Made by a program: the position numbers and the translations under genes
Shown: piece by piece, positions 1 to 10,979 of the stretch
How the letters are laid out: every line of letters begins with the position of its first letter
Numbering within the stretch: the first letter of the stretch is position 1
The notes under the pieces: generated by a model
Databases searched by the model: none
Seen by the model: the letters and a program-made list of their open reading frames with translations, nothing else
Told to the model about the DNA's origin: nothing
DNA from: Ctenosaura bakeri
Taxonomy: Eukaryota; Chordata; Lepidosauria; Squamata; Iguanidae
DNA: 64,000 nt
Reading direction: 5' to 3'
Assembly (NCBI GenBank): GCA_948474755.1
Contig: CAOLHI010000481.1
Coordinates: forward strand, 62,001 to 126,000

Positions 1-890
1 TTCTGTCCTACTCAACATCTTTGTAAATGTCTTGGATGATAGAATAGAAGACATGCGTATTAAATTTGCAGATGACACCAAATTAGGAGGGGGTAGTTAA
101 TACCCAAGTGGACAGGATCAGAATTCAGAAACCTCAACAGACTAGAGAGCTAGGCCAAAACTAGCCAAATGAATTTCAATAGGGGGAAATGTAAGGTATT
201 ATACTTAGGCATTAAAAATGAAATGCCACAGATTTAAGATGAGTGACATCTGGCTTGACCACAGTGCATGTGAATGGGATTTAGGAGTCTTAGTAGTTGA
301 ACTTGAGTCAACACTGTGATGTAGCAGCTAAAAAAAAAAGCAAATATGATTCTAGGCTGCATCAATAAGAGTATAGAGTCTAGGTCAAGGAAAGTGATTG
401 CCCCACTCTATTCTGTTTTGGTCAGATCCCACCTGGAATACTGTGTCCAGTTCTGGACACCATAGTTCAAGATGAGTATTGACAAGCTTGAAGGAGGAGG
501 GCAACCAAAATAGTTAAGTCTGGAAACCATGCCCTATGAGGAGCAACTTGGGGAGCTGGGTATGTTTAGCCTGGAGAAAAGAAGGTCAAGAGATGAAGTG
601 ATTGCCATGTTTAAATATTTGAGACAATGTCATATGGAAGATGGAACAAGCTTGTTTTCTGCTGATCCAGAGACTAGGACATGAAGCAGTAGATTCCACC
701 TAAACATTAGGAAGAATTTCCTGATGATAAGAACAGTTAGACAGTGCAATATACTATCTGGAAGTGTGGTGGAGTCTCCTTCTTTGGAGATTTTTAAACA
801 GAGGCTGGATGGCCATCTGTTGGGAGTGCTTTGTTTGTGCATTCAGGACTGGACTGGATGGACCAGTCTTTTCCAATTCTGTGATTCTAT
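1..890 (+). mobile_element. CR1-type LINE, 3' part, degenerate
   Basis: The left edge of the window is inside the reverse transcriptase domain. Bases 59-94 read I-K-F-A-D-D-T-K-L-G-G, the FADD form of the RT catalytic motif. Downstream, the order of blocks matches the C-terminal part of CR1 ORF2: [13 protein letters not shown], MPYEEQL-like, SRDEVIAMFKYL-like, then the RTVRQ and [21 protein letters not shown] blocks. The copy has several stops and frameshifts, so it is dead. It ends near 890 in the CATTCTGTGATTCTAT-type tail typical of reptile CR1. The 5' end lies outside the window. Confidence 0.88.
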
Positions 891-1624
891 TATTTAGTTT
901 GGCAACATCTGGAGGACCGCAACCTACTGTTGGGTTAGTAGAAAATTGGTAAGAAAACAGGACAACCTGCTTTTGAAACCAAGAAACTAGTGTTTGTGGT
1001 GAAAGAGAATGTTCTCCAGCTCAAGTTTCAAATCTGCAAATAGCACTGCCAAGATGTCAATAGTTTTTTTAACTGCTGATAACAGCAGAGGTTGGTAGAT
1101 TCCAATTCTTTTGCTTGTTTATATTACTCACTTTCTGCCATAAATACTAACATTTGTTTCTAGAGACTAGATGGCAGCGTTTTCAGAACAGGGGAGCAGA
1201 TCTGTACAGTTATGTATTATTTTGATCTTGTTTTGTTGAGTCAGTTCTCTGGATGTTTAATTTACTATAAAATCAGCCTCCAGCTGAAAACCTGTGAAAT
1301 TGTTTTAGCTAATTTGCCATATTTATCAGTTTACCAGCGAAACCTGAGCAAGCCAATAGGGAATCTGTCATCTGCAGTAGTTTGGAAAATTAAAAACCAA
1401 GCTTTTGTTGTTGTTTGCACAGGGCTGGGCTGGGGGGGTGGAATCAATGACTGCCTAACAGATTTTTCTTGCAAGAGGGGCAAGATTTTTGTTGTGTAAG
1501 ATTGCTGGCTGGGAGTGGGGGGTTGCATAGAGAGTAGCAACCTTGCATGTGTACACACACACATGCACAAAGTGGTTATCTGGAAAAAAGTGGCTGGTAT
1601 ACTTTACTGCAGTTGCAGATTCAT

Positions 1625-1925
1625 AATCTAGAATTACAGATCTGTGACTGCTCTATGTTCTCTAACACAGTGGAGTGTTAACACTATTGCCATGGTCATA
1701 AATATCTTCCCAAATCTACTTTACCACACAGCAGCTGCTTGGAAAGATGGAAGTCTGTTCTTCTGGCTATCATGGTGCAGTACGATCTGGCTGCAATCTC
1801 TCTTACTGGGAGGAGACAGGTAGAAATGCCATCTTGCTGCACCCTCGTTGCCAGCAGTACAGACCTCTATCTTTCAGAGCAGCCTGGTAAAGCAGGTTGA
1901 TGAAGTCAGTCCAGGAGACACTATT
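1625..1925. repeat. Unclassified interspersed repeat, family F copy
   Basis: Shares blocks in the same order with copies near 30190, 46195 and 50150: a 'ttacagatctgtgactg'-type stretch, 'attgccatggtcataaa', a central 'atcatggtgca' stretch, and a 'cagacctctatct' stretch close to the far end. No coding capacity. The ends are not sharply defined. Confidence 0.5.
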
Positions 1926-1928
1926 ACT

Positions 1929-2077
1929 TCTTGTTGTGTGCCTTCAAGTTATTTCCAACTTATGGGGACCCTAATGTGAACCTATCACAAGGTTTTCTGG
2001 AGGCTGAGTGTGTGTGACATGCCCAAGGCACCCCAGTGGGTTTCCATCACTAAGCAGGGAATTGAACCCTCGTCTCT
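1929..2077 (-). mobile_element. tRNA-derived SINE (Sauria-SINE-like), truncated
   Basis: On the minus strand this gives a B-box-like 'gggttcaattccc', then the body with 'ccttgggcatgtcacac' and the 3' end with a 'cataagttggaaataacttgaaggc'-type block and a short ACAACAA tail. The same body is seen at 8252-8470. The tRNA A-box end is lost where a CR1 fragment begins at 2080. Confidence 0.7.
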
Positions 2078-2079
2078 AT

Positions 2080-2600
2080 GATCATAGAATCATAGAATCA
2101 TAGAGTTTGAAGAGGCCACAGGGGCCCTCCAATCCAACTCCCTGCCATGCAGGGACACACATCAAAGCACTCCCAACAGATGGCCATTCAGCCTCTGCTT
2201 AAGAACCTCCAAAGAAGGAGACTCCACCACACTCCCAGGCAGCATATTCCACTGCCAGACAAAATTTCTTCCTGAGGTTCAGGTGGAATCTTCTTTCCTG
2301 CAGCTTGAATCCATTGTTCCTTGTCCTAGTCTCTGGAGCGGTAGAGAACAAGCCTGCTCCCTCCTCAACATGACATCCCTTCAAATATTTAAACATGGCT
2401 ATCATATCCCCTCTTAACCTTCTCTTCTGCAGACTAAACATCCCCAGCTCCCTAAGCTGTTCTTCATAGGGCATGGCTTCCAGACTCTTCACCATTTCAG
2501 TCACCCTCCTCTGGACATGCTCCAGCTTTTCCTTCTTGAATTGAGGTGCCCAGAACTGGACACAGTATTCCAAATGAGGTTTAACCAAAGCAGGATACCA
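2080..2600 (-). mobile_element. CR1-type LINE 3' fragment
   Basis: Starts with tandem ATCATAGA units, the reverse complement of the CR1 3' tail, followed by the 'ccaactccctgccatgcaggga' 3' UTR block. The minus strand then reads through the RT C-terminal region: [33 protein letters not shown] and [15 protein letters not shown] 129-residue open stretch survives at 2199-2588, but it is a 5'-truncated fragment and not a working gene. Confidence 0.9.
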
Positions 2601-2749
2601 TTACCACTATACCATACAGGCTCTGTGGCACTATTACACATATGTAACTACATAGGTGGTATAGAATATGGGTCACCATTTTTCTTGCATAGAACCCAAC
2701 AGTTCTCATGCAAAAAACTGTGCATTTCCACACACAATATAGTCCTCCT

Positions 2750-3215
2750 TCCACATTCATGGGCTTGACCTTTGTGACTTTGATTATTTGCCAGGCATGC
2801 ATGTGCCTCCCCTCCATTCCCCTCCTCACTTTTGCCCCAGTGTACTTGCCTTCCTTCTCCATGTTTGAGCAAAAGGCAAAGGAGTGGGAGGGGAACATGG
2901 TGTATGGAGAAGGAAAGTGCACAGTTGCCTTCCCCCCAATTCCTATGCCTTTTTGCTCTGGCACGGAGAATGCTGACGGAGGCAAAAGTCAAGGGAATGG
3001 GAGGGAGCACTGCACACAGGGAAGCAAGGCACGCAAGTGCCTCTTCCCATTCCCTTGCCATTTGCTTGGGTACAGAAGAGGTGGATCAAAATAAAAGGCA
3101 AGGGAATGGGAGGGGCAGCACCGCACATGGACAAGGAAGGGGGTGTCTGCCTTCCTCCCCTCATTCCCTTGCCTTTTGCCTGGCCATGGATAAGGTGCAG
3201 CAAAGAGGAAGAGAA
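2750..3215. repeat. Tandem block of inverted-repeat units, about 110-120 bp period
   Basis: Pyrimidine-rich arms of the form 'ccattcccttgccttttgc' occur at about 2813, 2936, 3047 and 3160. The complementary purine-rich arms, 'ggcaagggaatgggagggg', occur between them at about 2875, 2981 and 3095. Each unit is therefore an imperfect palindrome and the units are in tandem. The several overlapping open frames here are by-products of the repetition. Confidence 0.75.
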
Positions 3216-3445
3216 GAGTAGTATACTTGCTAGTATAAAACAACAAAGAAACTTGGCTAGCTATGCATGAAGAGGGCTAGCAAAATTATTCCAGACAGAG
3301 GGCAGTCCTGGGGCCAATAAAGAGTCAAACTTGGCAACCACTGTTATCTTGCCCCCCGCAAAATACACCCACAGGTGCTTTTCCTATGGTGAAGTCACAG
3401 TTCTTGTACATGTAACCTGGGGGTATGAACAAGGATATTTACAGA

Positions 3446-3462
3446 TGTGTGTGTGTGTGTGT
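3446..3462. repeat. (TG)n microsatellite
   Basis: A short TG dinucleotide run. Confidence 0.9.
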
Positions 3463-3555
3463 CAATGGTGGGAAGACTATAAAGTATAAGCCATTCTTGG
3501 AGGATATCACAACTTGATGCAGCTCTTGATTGCCCATGGTGTTGGCAATCCTGTA

Positions 3556-3903
3556 CTGCAGATCTTTCCAAGCTTTTCATGTTGGCGACACGCTTTTTGG
3601 ACATGTGTAATTTTGCAACACAGTTATTCAGTTTTACTAGCAAACAAGAGGTTAAACAGTGGGAAAGGGAGCCCCCCCACCAGATCCTGGCTTGCTGCCA
3701 TTGTCCTTGCTGAAAAAGGACTCCAGTGAGGGTGGAGGCAGCAGTAAAAGCAGCCCCTCAACTGATCCTGGCTCGCTGCTGCAGCAGTGGCAGCAGGAGA
3801 GGCTCAGGTGGGGGGGTCTTTCTCAGCCCAGGGAGGTGACACACCTACACTCTTCAGGTGACACACTAACATGTTGTGACACACTGTTTGGAAAGCCTTG
3901 CTG
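3556..3903. mobile_element. hAT-like non-autonomous DNA transposon
   Basis: The left end begins CAGATCTTTCCAAGC, followed by 'gttggcgacacgc'. The right end, reverse complemented, begins CAGCAAGGCTTTCCAAAC, followed by 'gtgtgtcacaacatg'. The ends are thus imperfect terminal inverted repeats starting CAG, as in hAT elements. The G/C-rich middle has no transposase. A target duplication is not clear. Confidence 0.5.
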
Positions 3904-4460
3904 TACTGGAACCTTAAGGGATCAGGGGTTGGGGTAGGAAATCAGAGATAAAGAGAAGAGTGACACAAAAGCCAAACTTCTAGGTGCCATTGTTATCCCA
4001 AAAGGTGGGGGACCTTGAGGTCCACCAGCAGTACCAGCATCTCCTTAGAAACTGGGGAAGTTATAGCTCAAAGGAGGCCTGCAAGAGGGGGGTAACCACA
4101 GGAAATTTTCACCTGTGTATGCCAGTACTAAATGTAGGATTACAGTTAAAGGTTTAAACAGGGTATTTTATTGGAAATTAACAGACAGACACAAAAGAAA
4201 TCAAGCAGTCTCATGAACCATACAAGGTTATCAAAGGGAGAAGAGAGAAAGGTTGAGTAGAGAGAGATTTTGAGTGCTGAGGGTGATATTTACTGGTCTT
4301 GGAGCAGAAGATCAAAGAGGGATGGCTCAAACATGAGAGTTGGAGGGCAGCATAGAGGAACAGGAATCTGGGGTGCAGTGAGATGCCCAAAGTGCTAGGA
4401 AAATGCCAGGGATAGAACTAGAGTTTAAATACCCTTTTTCCTATCCTGACGGGGAGAGTA

Positions 4461-4760
4461 TCATAGAATCATAGAATCATAGAAATGTAGAGTTGGAAGA
4501 GACCACACAGGCCATCCAGTCCAACCCCCTGTCATGCAGGAACACCCTCAAATCAATCCCGACAGATGGCCATCAAGCCTCTGCTTAAAAACCTCCAAGG
4601 AAGGAGACTCCACTACACTCCGAGGCAGCAGATTCCATTGCCGGACAGCCCTGACTGCCAGGAAGTTCTTCCTGAGGTTCAGGTGGAATCTCCTTTCCTG
4701 CAGCTTGAATCCATTGCTCCTTGTCCTGGTCTCTGGAGCAGCAGAAAACAAGCCCCCCCC
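4461..4760 (-). mobile_element. CR1-type LINE 3' fragment
   Basis: Begins with three TCATAGAA units, then the CR1 3' UTR. The minus strand encodes the ORF2 C-terminus ([29 protein letters not shown] and [18 protein letters not shown] blocks). The fragment of the ORF is open for 67 codons, suggesting a younger copy than the one at position 1. Confidence 0.9.
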
Positions 4761-6363
4761 CTTAATTGCTCTCTGGCACAGTAAACAAAAGGGATCCAGA
4801 ACAGACTATTTGACTTTGGGTAACAAAGCATTGCTGGGAGTCCTGACAGCCTCTTAATGTCTTGGTTTGGTAATGTGAATGGGGAAGGTCTTAGTAGGAA
4901 ATGCACACAGCAGGTTTGCTTGTCTACTGCACCTGGGCAGTTTCGTTGACTATTGTATGAGGATGTTGGGTTGTTGATAGGATTACTGGAAGCCTATTAA
5001 CGCTGGGCTTTCCTGCCTAACTCTTCTTGACCTTGTAACCTGGCCATGCTGAGGCCATGTTGACCTAGCCCAGGCTTACAGCCAATGTCCTGCTTATCTC
5101 ATGTTTCCCAGCCATAAATGTCCAATGTTTATATAATATTTCATGGCAATCCTGCTGTCGTTCAGGATAGCATATGTAAAGGGTCATAATGCCAACGCCC
5201 ACAAACTTTTTTAAAAAAGTCTTTCTTTCTCACACACGCATGCACACATAGCCTTCTTCTCTTAATTGCCATGACCCTAGCCCTACCCACCTAAGGAGGC
5301 TTCTAAAGCCTTGTGTGCATGTGCTTTTCTCTCCATCTTTCTTGTGTCCCTCTGTATGAGGAAAGAGCATGCCTGCTAAAGACATCCAGTTCTGCCTCAA
5401 ATCCATCTGATGAGACATGCAGTACCAGTTGCTCCTCCCCATGCCTTTGGCTGGGAGCAAGACAGATCATGAGATTGCTGAGAGTATCTAGTTGGGTAAT
5501 GGGGCACGATGGGATGGAGAGGCCCAGGCAGGGTAGCTGACCTGACACCTTGCCTTTCGTTCCATGGGTGTGGGGATGTCTCCTCAGAACTCACAGAAGC
5601 TTTCTGATGGGGCTGTTTTTACTGCTCAAAGAAAGGATGTGGAAATGATCTGACAAGGGGTACAAAAGCAAAAAAAAAAAAAAAAGGTTTGGAGGCACTT
5701 ACTAAAGGTATCAAAGCAGTAAGACTGATAAAGTAGCATAACAATCAACTGGTTTTCCCTCTGCTGTGTTCCCCCAAGTCCTTAGCACCACTGCCCATGC
5801 GTACTCATAGTCCAGGGTGGACTGAAGGTTGAGGTGAGGGGCTGAGGCAATGTTTTTCCTGTTTTGTTTTTGTTTTTTTGTTTTTGGCTCCTCAGCCCTC
5901 ATGTCCCAGTGGAATGAAAACAAAAGGACTCCTTCATTACTAAAATAATTTGCACAATAATAGAAATAAATAACTGCGTGGCAGGTTCTCTGGAGTAACG
6001 ATTTCTATGTGCTTCCCTACCAACTCTGACTGTGTGCTCATTAACAGCGAATTGAATTTGCATGCCATTTCCAGAGCCACAGAAGGAGTGTGATACCTCC
6101 TGTATAATAATAAGCGCTCAAGGTTTTTGCAGGAAGAGAGGCACTGAGCAGTGACTTGAAAAGATCTAGCATGATGTTTAAGTCCAGTCCTGGATGTCCC
6201 TTATGTCACATCTCTCCCCTTTCATTCAATACCATCTTATTCCTGGGTGGCATGTGATCTCGGAGGAAGAAGGACAGGACTAGACTCATAGTTTTCAAGC
6301 TTTCTGCCACCAAGGTATGCTTTTCAGATCAACCTATTTGCTGGAAACCACAGCATGTTATAG

Positions 6364-6492
6364 ACCAGGGCTGGACAAACTGCTATTGCTGGGCTTCAGT
6401 TTCCATCAGCCCCAGCCATCATAGTCATTGGTCTTGAACAATGGGATCTGCAGTCCAGTAACATCTGGAGGTCCATAGGTTGCTCATCCACA
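6364..6492 (+). mobile_element. hAT-like (Charlie-type) MITE fragment
   Basis: Begins 'ccagggctggacaaactg', a common CAGGGNTGGNCAAACTG-type hAT terminus. It continues through 'ccatcagccccagcc' and ends with 'cagtccagtaacatctgga', in the order usual for these elements in lizards. Confidence 0.5.
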
Positions 6493-6665
6493 TTGGAGAA
6501 GTTTGTGTGAAGTCCCTTATGGTACATATTCAGTTCATTGGCCAGACCATTGGCCAAGGATGATGAGACTACATCCGGAGGTGCACAGATTGCTAAGCCA
6601 CATTGGAGAGGATTGTGGGATGGCTCTTATGGCATCTATGCCATTCATTGACCAGGCCTATCGAG
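6464..6665. repeat. Diverged tandem duplication, about 105-110 bp unit
   Basis: The stretch from 'catctggaggtccataggttgct' through 'attggccagacc' (about 6464-6550) recurs as 'catccggaggtgcacagattgct' through 'attgaccaggcc' (about 6570-6658). Both contain 'ccacattggaga' and 'cttatgg'. The first copy overlaps the end of the hAT-like fragment. Confidence 0.6.
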
Positions 6666-8040
6666 TCTCATAGTTCCACTCTGGATAAGAGAGCTCAGGC
6701 AAGATCCTACATTGTGCTGGTACAGTGCAAATCTTCACTCACTTAGTCAGTGGGTGGTTCTGCTGCACTGCTGCACTTCATTAAATACTGACACTGCAAA
6801 ACCAACTACAGTGTTGTGCATGTGCTTGCTTTCTGCAATCCCATTGAATCAGGTGGTACACTGAAGTCTCTGGTGTCCAAAAATACCCAACTGTGTGTGC
6901 AACAGTTACATTTGCAAAACTCCACTTACGCCCTTGGAACTAAATATTGATGTTGTGCCATAGCCAAAAAAGTACAAAAGGAACTTATATGTGTGTAAAA
7001 CACCCAACAGAATGCTAGCTCATTGCAAAGAATACACACAATGGTTTTGTTTTTTTCTGTGTATGCTGCAAAGGAAGATCAGTCACAATGGACAAGTTAT
7101 TGTTCAACAAAAAATAATGCCTGACATTGCTGGCCTTGACTCAGAGAAAAATTCCCAGGAAGCATCCAAAGAGCATCAAAAGTCCTCAGCATAAAGTCTA
7201 GAAATCAATGAGCAAGACTTTCAAACCAAAGCTGCAACTATAAACCCACAAGATTGTGAGTCATTTTCATTGAAATCAATAGGCTTTGTATCCCTGCATC
7301 TTCTGTCTGCTGACCTATCATGTTTCTGAGATGGTTGAGGGCACTTTTGGAACAATGCTTCCAGGGAGTGATTTTGAGTAACAAAGGCATTTGTTTGGAT
7401 TGGGCTTCACATGTACTTGATATTTTACAAAGAATAGGAGGGCTCCAAGATCTGCCCTTTTTATGGTGAATGGCATGAAAGCAAATACATATGGCTAAGA
7501 ATAATTAAGCAGCTGGACAGGTAGAAAATTAGTCTGTGATGTTAGGAGAGGTGGTAAGGTTCAGAGGTGGATCAGTTAGGTCAGAGAATGAAATATATGA
7601 GTGTCGAAGTTAGGAATATGACAGAGAGAGGTGAGTTAGAGTTAAGGTCAATCAGTTGTTTTTGACATTTTAAATAAGTTATTTTTAACTGTGTGTTGAA
7701 CATTGCTTTAATAAATTTATTTTTGTATTTTTGTATTATACATTTGTGCCTCTGGGAAAGCTACATATGGTTGATTGGAATGCTTGAATTCAAACACATG
7801 GTGGACACACAACAGCAGGCATCTCCTGCAACTTCTCCTGAGGTCCCAGCACATGATATCATTGCTATGCATCCAACTATGAGACGAAGATAGCTGGATG
7901 TTTCTCAACATCTTCCCAGTTTCCACTGCCAGTAACTAGCCATGTTCAGGAACTACAGTAGTTTATTGGGGGAGAAGTCCAACCCCAGCAATAACCAAAG
8001 GGATGAATAACACCTCCATAGGTCACTAACAGGGTATTAC

Positions 8041-8230
8041 ACAAAGGGATCTCATAGCACCTTTGAGACTGAGAAGAAGAAGTTGGTAGCATAAGCTTTT
8101 GTAGACCGAAGTCTACTTCATCAGATGACTTAGTATACAAAAGCTTGTGCTACCAATGTCTTTCTCTCAATCTCAAAGGTGCTACAAGATCTCTTTGCAT
8201 ACCAAAGCAGACTAAAATGGCTGTGTCTTT
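8041..8230. mobile_element. Penelope-like element remnant, head-to-head inverted pair
   Basis: The minus-strand half (8041-8129) and plus-strand half (8134-8230) are inverted copies of one sequence. Both contain 'aagcttatgctaccaa', a 'ctcaaaggtgcta' block and an 'agatct' end. On the minus strand, CTGATGA at 8124-8118 is followed by a 6-bp stem with a TTCG loop (8117-8101) and then AAAAGC. This matches a hammerhead ribozyme core (CUGAUGA, stem II, GAAA), with the first G of GAAA changed to A. Hammerhead motifs are known in terminal repeats of Penelope-like elements. Assignment to that class is by this structure and is not proven by a reading frame. Confidence 0.55.
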
Positions 8231-8251
8231 GATTTCTACTAACATGACACT

Positions 8252-8470
8252 AGAAAACCAACATAGCGTAGTGGTTTGAGCATTGGACTATGACCCTGGA
8301 AACCAGGGTTCACTTTCCAGCTTGCCCACAGAACCCATGGGTGACCTTGGGCTCATCGCACACTCTCAGCCCCAGAAAACACTGCGATGAGTTTGCCTTA
8401 GGGTTGCCATAAGTTGGAAACAACTTGAAGGCGTACAACAATAGCAGCAGCAACAATAACAACATGATGC
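8252..8470 (+). mobile_element. tRNA-derived SINE (Sauria-SINE-like), near full length
   Basis: The tRNA-like head has an A box (TAGTGGTTTGA at about 8270) and a B box (GGGTTCACTTTCC near 8308). The body has 'gtgaccttgggctcatcgcacactctcag'-type sequence broken into recognisable blocks. The 3' end has 'gggttgccataagttgga', which resembles a Bov-B type tail, and ends in an ACAAYAR repeat. Its internal promoter belongs to the SINE and does not mark a tRNA gene. Confidence 0.8.
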
Positions 8471-10000
8471 TAGTCATTGTTTTATATATTGACCAGCCCA
8501 AGATTCCACAATGTTTGTCAAAATATGAGTATTTTTTAAATAAATAAATGAATAGATTCAGAGTCATGATTTTATCAGATTCCAAATGGATTCTCTGTAG
8601 TAGCAAATGAACAACAGAGACTGCTGTTACACACACCTACATTGTGGCATGAACTTTGGCAGACCAGAGCTTAGTTCATTCGGTGCGTAAACTGGTTTCC
8701 TAACTCACTAGGTGCATTTACACAGAAGACTTCAAAGGTACAGAATGAGTAAGGGGGACAAGACAACACATGAAATAACAGCAACTGTGTCACATTTCTG
8801 CCTGGTGCACAAACGAAGAAAAGACCCCATCTGTTTCAGCTTGACCTGCTCCCAGTTGGTGGTAAATTAGCATTGCAAGATAACATGAACGTATCAAGTG
8901 GAACAATTAACTTTCTGCAGTGAGAAGGCAGTTACCTTCTCCTTCCTCCTCCAGTGTTTGTTGAGTCCAAACTCTACACAGTATCAGATTTACCGGCAGA
9001 TTCTTCTAACCCCCATTTCTAGCCATTTCTGGGCTCTGTAGCTTTAAAGCTTCCAAACATGAGCTCGCTTAGACTCAATCCGATGAATGCAGCTGCTTCC
9101 TTGATCTACTTTGTGTGTGCCTGTACAGTAAAGGGAATCATCTAGCAATAACTTGAACCCATCCCCTTAAAAAAAAAAATCTTTTCAGGCCCAGCGTTAC
9201 AAGTCCACTGGGGATTTGCTTTCCCGAAGTAATCTTGTAACGCCATTCATTGAAGTGCTGCCCTAGAAGGGAAAATTCTCACTAGCTGGGTTTGCTTGGA
9301 GTGGCAATTATTGTATCATTATAGGTAAAGAAAGAGGAAATTGTGTGTTAATATTCTGCCACTGGGGCAGTTGCTTCCATTTGTTTTCTGAGCTCTGTTT
9401 GCAACAGCCAGCTGAAATTGACTGTGGGGATCTTGGCATGCCTTGTGAGCCTCCATCCAGTATATTTTCTCCGTTAAACCATTTTATTTCACATACTTTG
9501 TCTCAGCTTCTGCTCTGATTTCTCTTTCATATATTAGCAGTTGGGATGGATGGGATTTTATCTAAATGAGAATCTACACACACTGCCTGTTTCAATCCAC
9601 CAACATTTGTTCTTGCTTATCTGGGGTTTTCCCCCTTCTTAAGATAGTGAAATTGCGGGGAGAGCTGGCAGGGGCAAGTGAGATCTTCTGAAAGATCTCT
9701 AAAAGAAATGGGGAAGGATGTTGGGAGTGGCAAATCTGTGAACAATCTCAAGTCATGGGAAAGGGAGGCAATTCAAAGAGAATGGAAAGGTGTCCGTATG
9801 TAGTGTTTTCCCTGGGCCTTGTCATCTGTTACAATGCCATAGTTGCAAGACTGATGCTGAGTTTGATGTGGTAATGAAGCATTGATCACAGATGGGGTGG
9901 GGGGAAAGATGAGGAGGAGGAAGAGACTGTAAGAAAGAGAGAGGCAGAAAGAGAGCGAGATGAGCTACCCTTTACTCATTCATTATTTTTTATCTCCTAG
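8471..10000. other. Repeat-poor intron upstream of the first CELF2 exon
   Basis: About 1.5 kb with no recognisable transposon. It ends in a pyrimidine-rich tract and acceptor (TTTTTTATCTCCTAG). A purine-rich stretch lies at about 9890-9960. Candidate for conserved intronic sequence because of its position, but conservation cannot be judged from one sequence. Confidence 0.35.
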
Positions 10001-10135
10001 CCGTGGAAGACAGAAAATTGTTCATAGGCATGGTTTCGAAGAAGTGTAATGAGAATGATATCAGGGTGATGTTTTCTCCATTTGGCCAGATAGAAGAATG
10101 CCGAATCCTCCGGGGACCAGACGGGCTGAGCAGAG
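10001..10135 (+). CDS. CELF2: CELF2 exon: first part of RRM2
   Basis: A 135-bp internal exon. CC completes an Ala codon begun in the previous exon. 44 codons follow, starting [11 protein letters not shown], and the final G opens the next codon. LFIGMV is the RNP2 motif of RRM2. The residues [20 protein letters not shown] fit CELF2 better than CELF1, which as I recall has I for V, T for N and S for P at the key sites. The acceptor is CTCCTAG and the donor is GTGAGT. CELF2 binds UGU/GU-rich RNA and regulates alternative splicing, mRNA stability and translation in nucleus and cytoplasm. The exon length is a multiple of three, so skipping would delete 45 residues of RRM2 in frame. No frameshift or stop is present. 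Confidence 0.96.
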
Positions 10136-10580
10136 GTGAGTGCAAGCGGTCTATTAAACCCTCTTCTTTTTTAAGTGCTAATTGAAGCTGGAAGACACAG
10201 CAAGGCGAGGGGAGGGAGGGAGCGGAAAGAGAGCCATGGTTGGCAGCTAGAGGCTGTGCTTAGAGACACGCCATGTGACAAGCATAACCCCTGTGAATTA
10301 AAAAAAATAATTAAAAACCTGAAATTATCAGCTTTTATTTGAAGAGGTTTTCTATGGCGATGTAATAATTCATGTCACTGAAAGATTCCACTGGCCCCCT
10401 TTCTCCCATAATTTACAGGCCTGGACGGTTGGCAATATGTGTTGCAGCACATTGCATTCCCCTGTGAAATGTTTGTCAGTGGCATCCATTTAGTTTTTCA
10501 GGTTTTGTTCTATGAGAGCGGACAGCAAATAAAAAGTTGCACGGGAGAAAGTACAAAGGTGCACTTGAGAAGAACTGAGT

Positions 10581-10781
10581 GCCTTTCCGCACTGCACTGT
10601 TATAGTGCCGTTATTCCACTTTCAACATCCTGTGGAATTCTGGGGTTTGCAGTTTACTGAGGCCCAAGAGCTTTTTGGTTGAGAATTCTAAAGGCCCCTC
10701 CCTAAACTGCAAATCCCAGGATTCCATAGGATGTTGAAAGTAGAATAATAGCGCTATAACAGTGTAGTGTGCAAAATGGTC
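10581..10781. mobile_element. Palindromic MITE (GGCC-terminus group), copy 1
   Basis: The left arm starts GCCTTTCCGCACTGCACTG and runs through 'tgttatagtgccgttattcc' and 'caacatcctgtggaattc'. The right arm repeats all of this in reverse complement and ends near GGTC at 10781. The centre holds 'gaggcccaagag' and 'gagaattctaaaggcccctc', as in the copies at 13058 and 46643. No coding capacity. Confidence 0.85.
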
Positions 10782-10944
10782 TGAATCTTTTCCCTCTCCC
10801 ATGTGATCCCTATATTTTAGCTTCCAGCTTGGTTCTTCCAGCACAACGACACTTCTTCCTCTGCATAGCTCCACTCTGAGTTTTGGTTCTTGACTAAAGG
10901 TAAACATAACGAGTTGGAATATGAATATAAAATATGGGTCCATG

Positions 10945-10964
10945 TATGTGTGTGTGTGTGTGTG
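10945..10964. repeat. (TG)n microsatellite
   Basis: A run of TG dinucleotides directly before the palindrome at 10980. Confidence 0.9.
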
Positions 10965-10979
10965 TTATGTCAAAGTATA

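Larger units (their letters stand above)
1..10000 (+). other. CELF2: CELF2 intron, partial (upstream of the first exon)
   Basis: At least 10 kb of intron precede the first recognised exon. The preceding CELF exon, a short one encoding the RRM1-RRM2 spacer, was looked for by eye and not found. Annotated repeats occupy about a third. Stretches with no feature I can name are 891-1624, 2600-2750, 3216-3445, 3904-4460, 4761-6363 (contains an A run near 5670), 6666-8035 and 8471-9990. The last of these is free of recognisable repeats and lies next to the exon. Confidence 0.75.

Noticed and set aside
2199..2588. A functional CR1 ORF2 gene
   Set aside because: Only the C-terminal part remains, and the copy is 5'-truncated. 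The same applies to the other CR1 fragments here.
2813..3180. CRISPR-like array
   Set aside because: The repeats alternate in orientation, vary in sequence and occur in vertebrate intron DNA.
2581..3270. Cluster of frames of 77-137 codons as a novel repetitive protein
   Set aside because: Open on both strands in several frames because of the inverted tandem repeat. No splice or start context.
8262..8330. A tRNA gene
   Set aside because: A- and B-box-like sequences are present, but there is no cloverleaf, and the sequence continues into a SINE body and tail.
1..10000. The short CELF2 exon that should precede 10001
   Set aside because: No stretch resembling the RRM1-RRM2 spacer exon with flanking AG and GT was found by eye; it is presumably upstream of the window.
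10003..10185. A 60-codon reading frame over the first CELF2 exon as a separate small gene
   Set aside because: The first codon is GTG inside an exon preceded by a splice acceptor, and the last 16 codons are intron sequence after GTGAGT. It is an internal exon.
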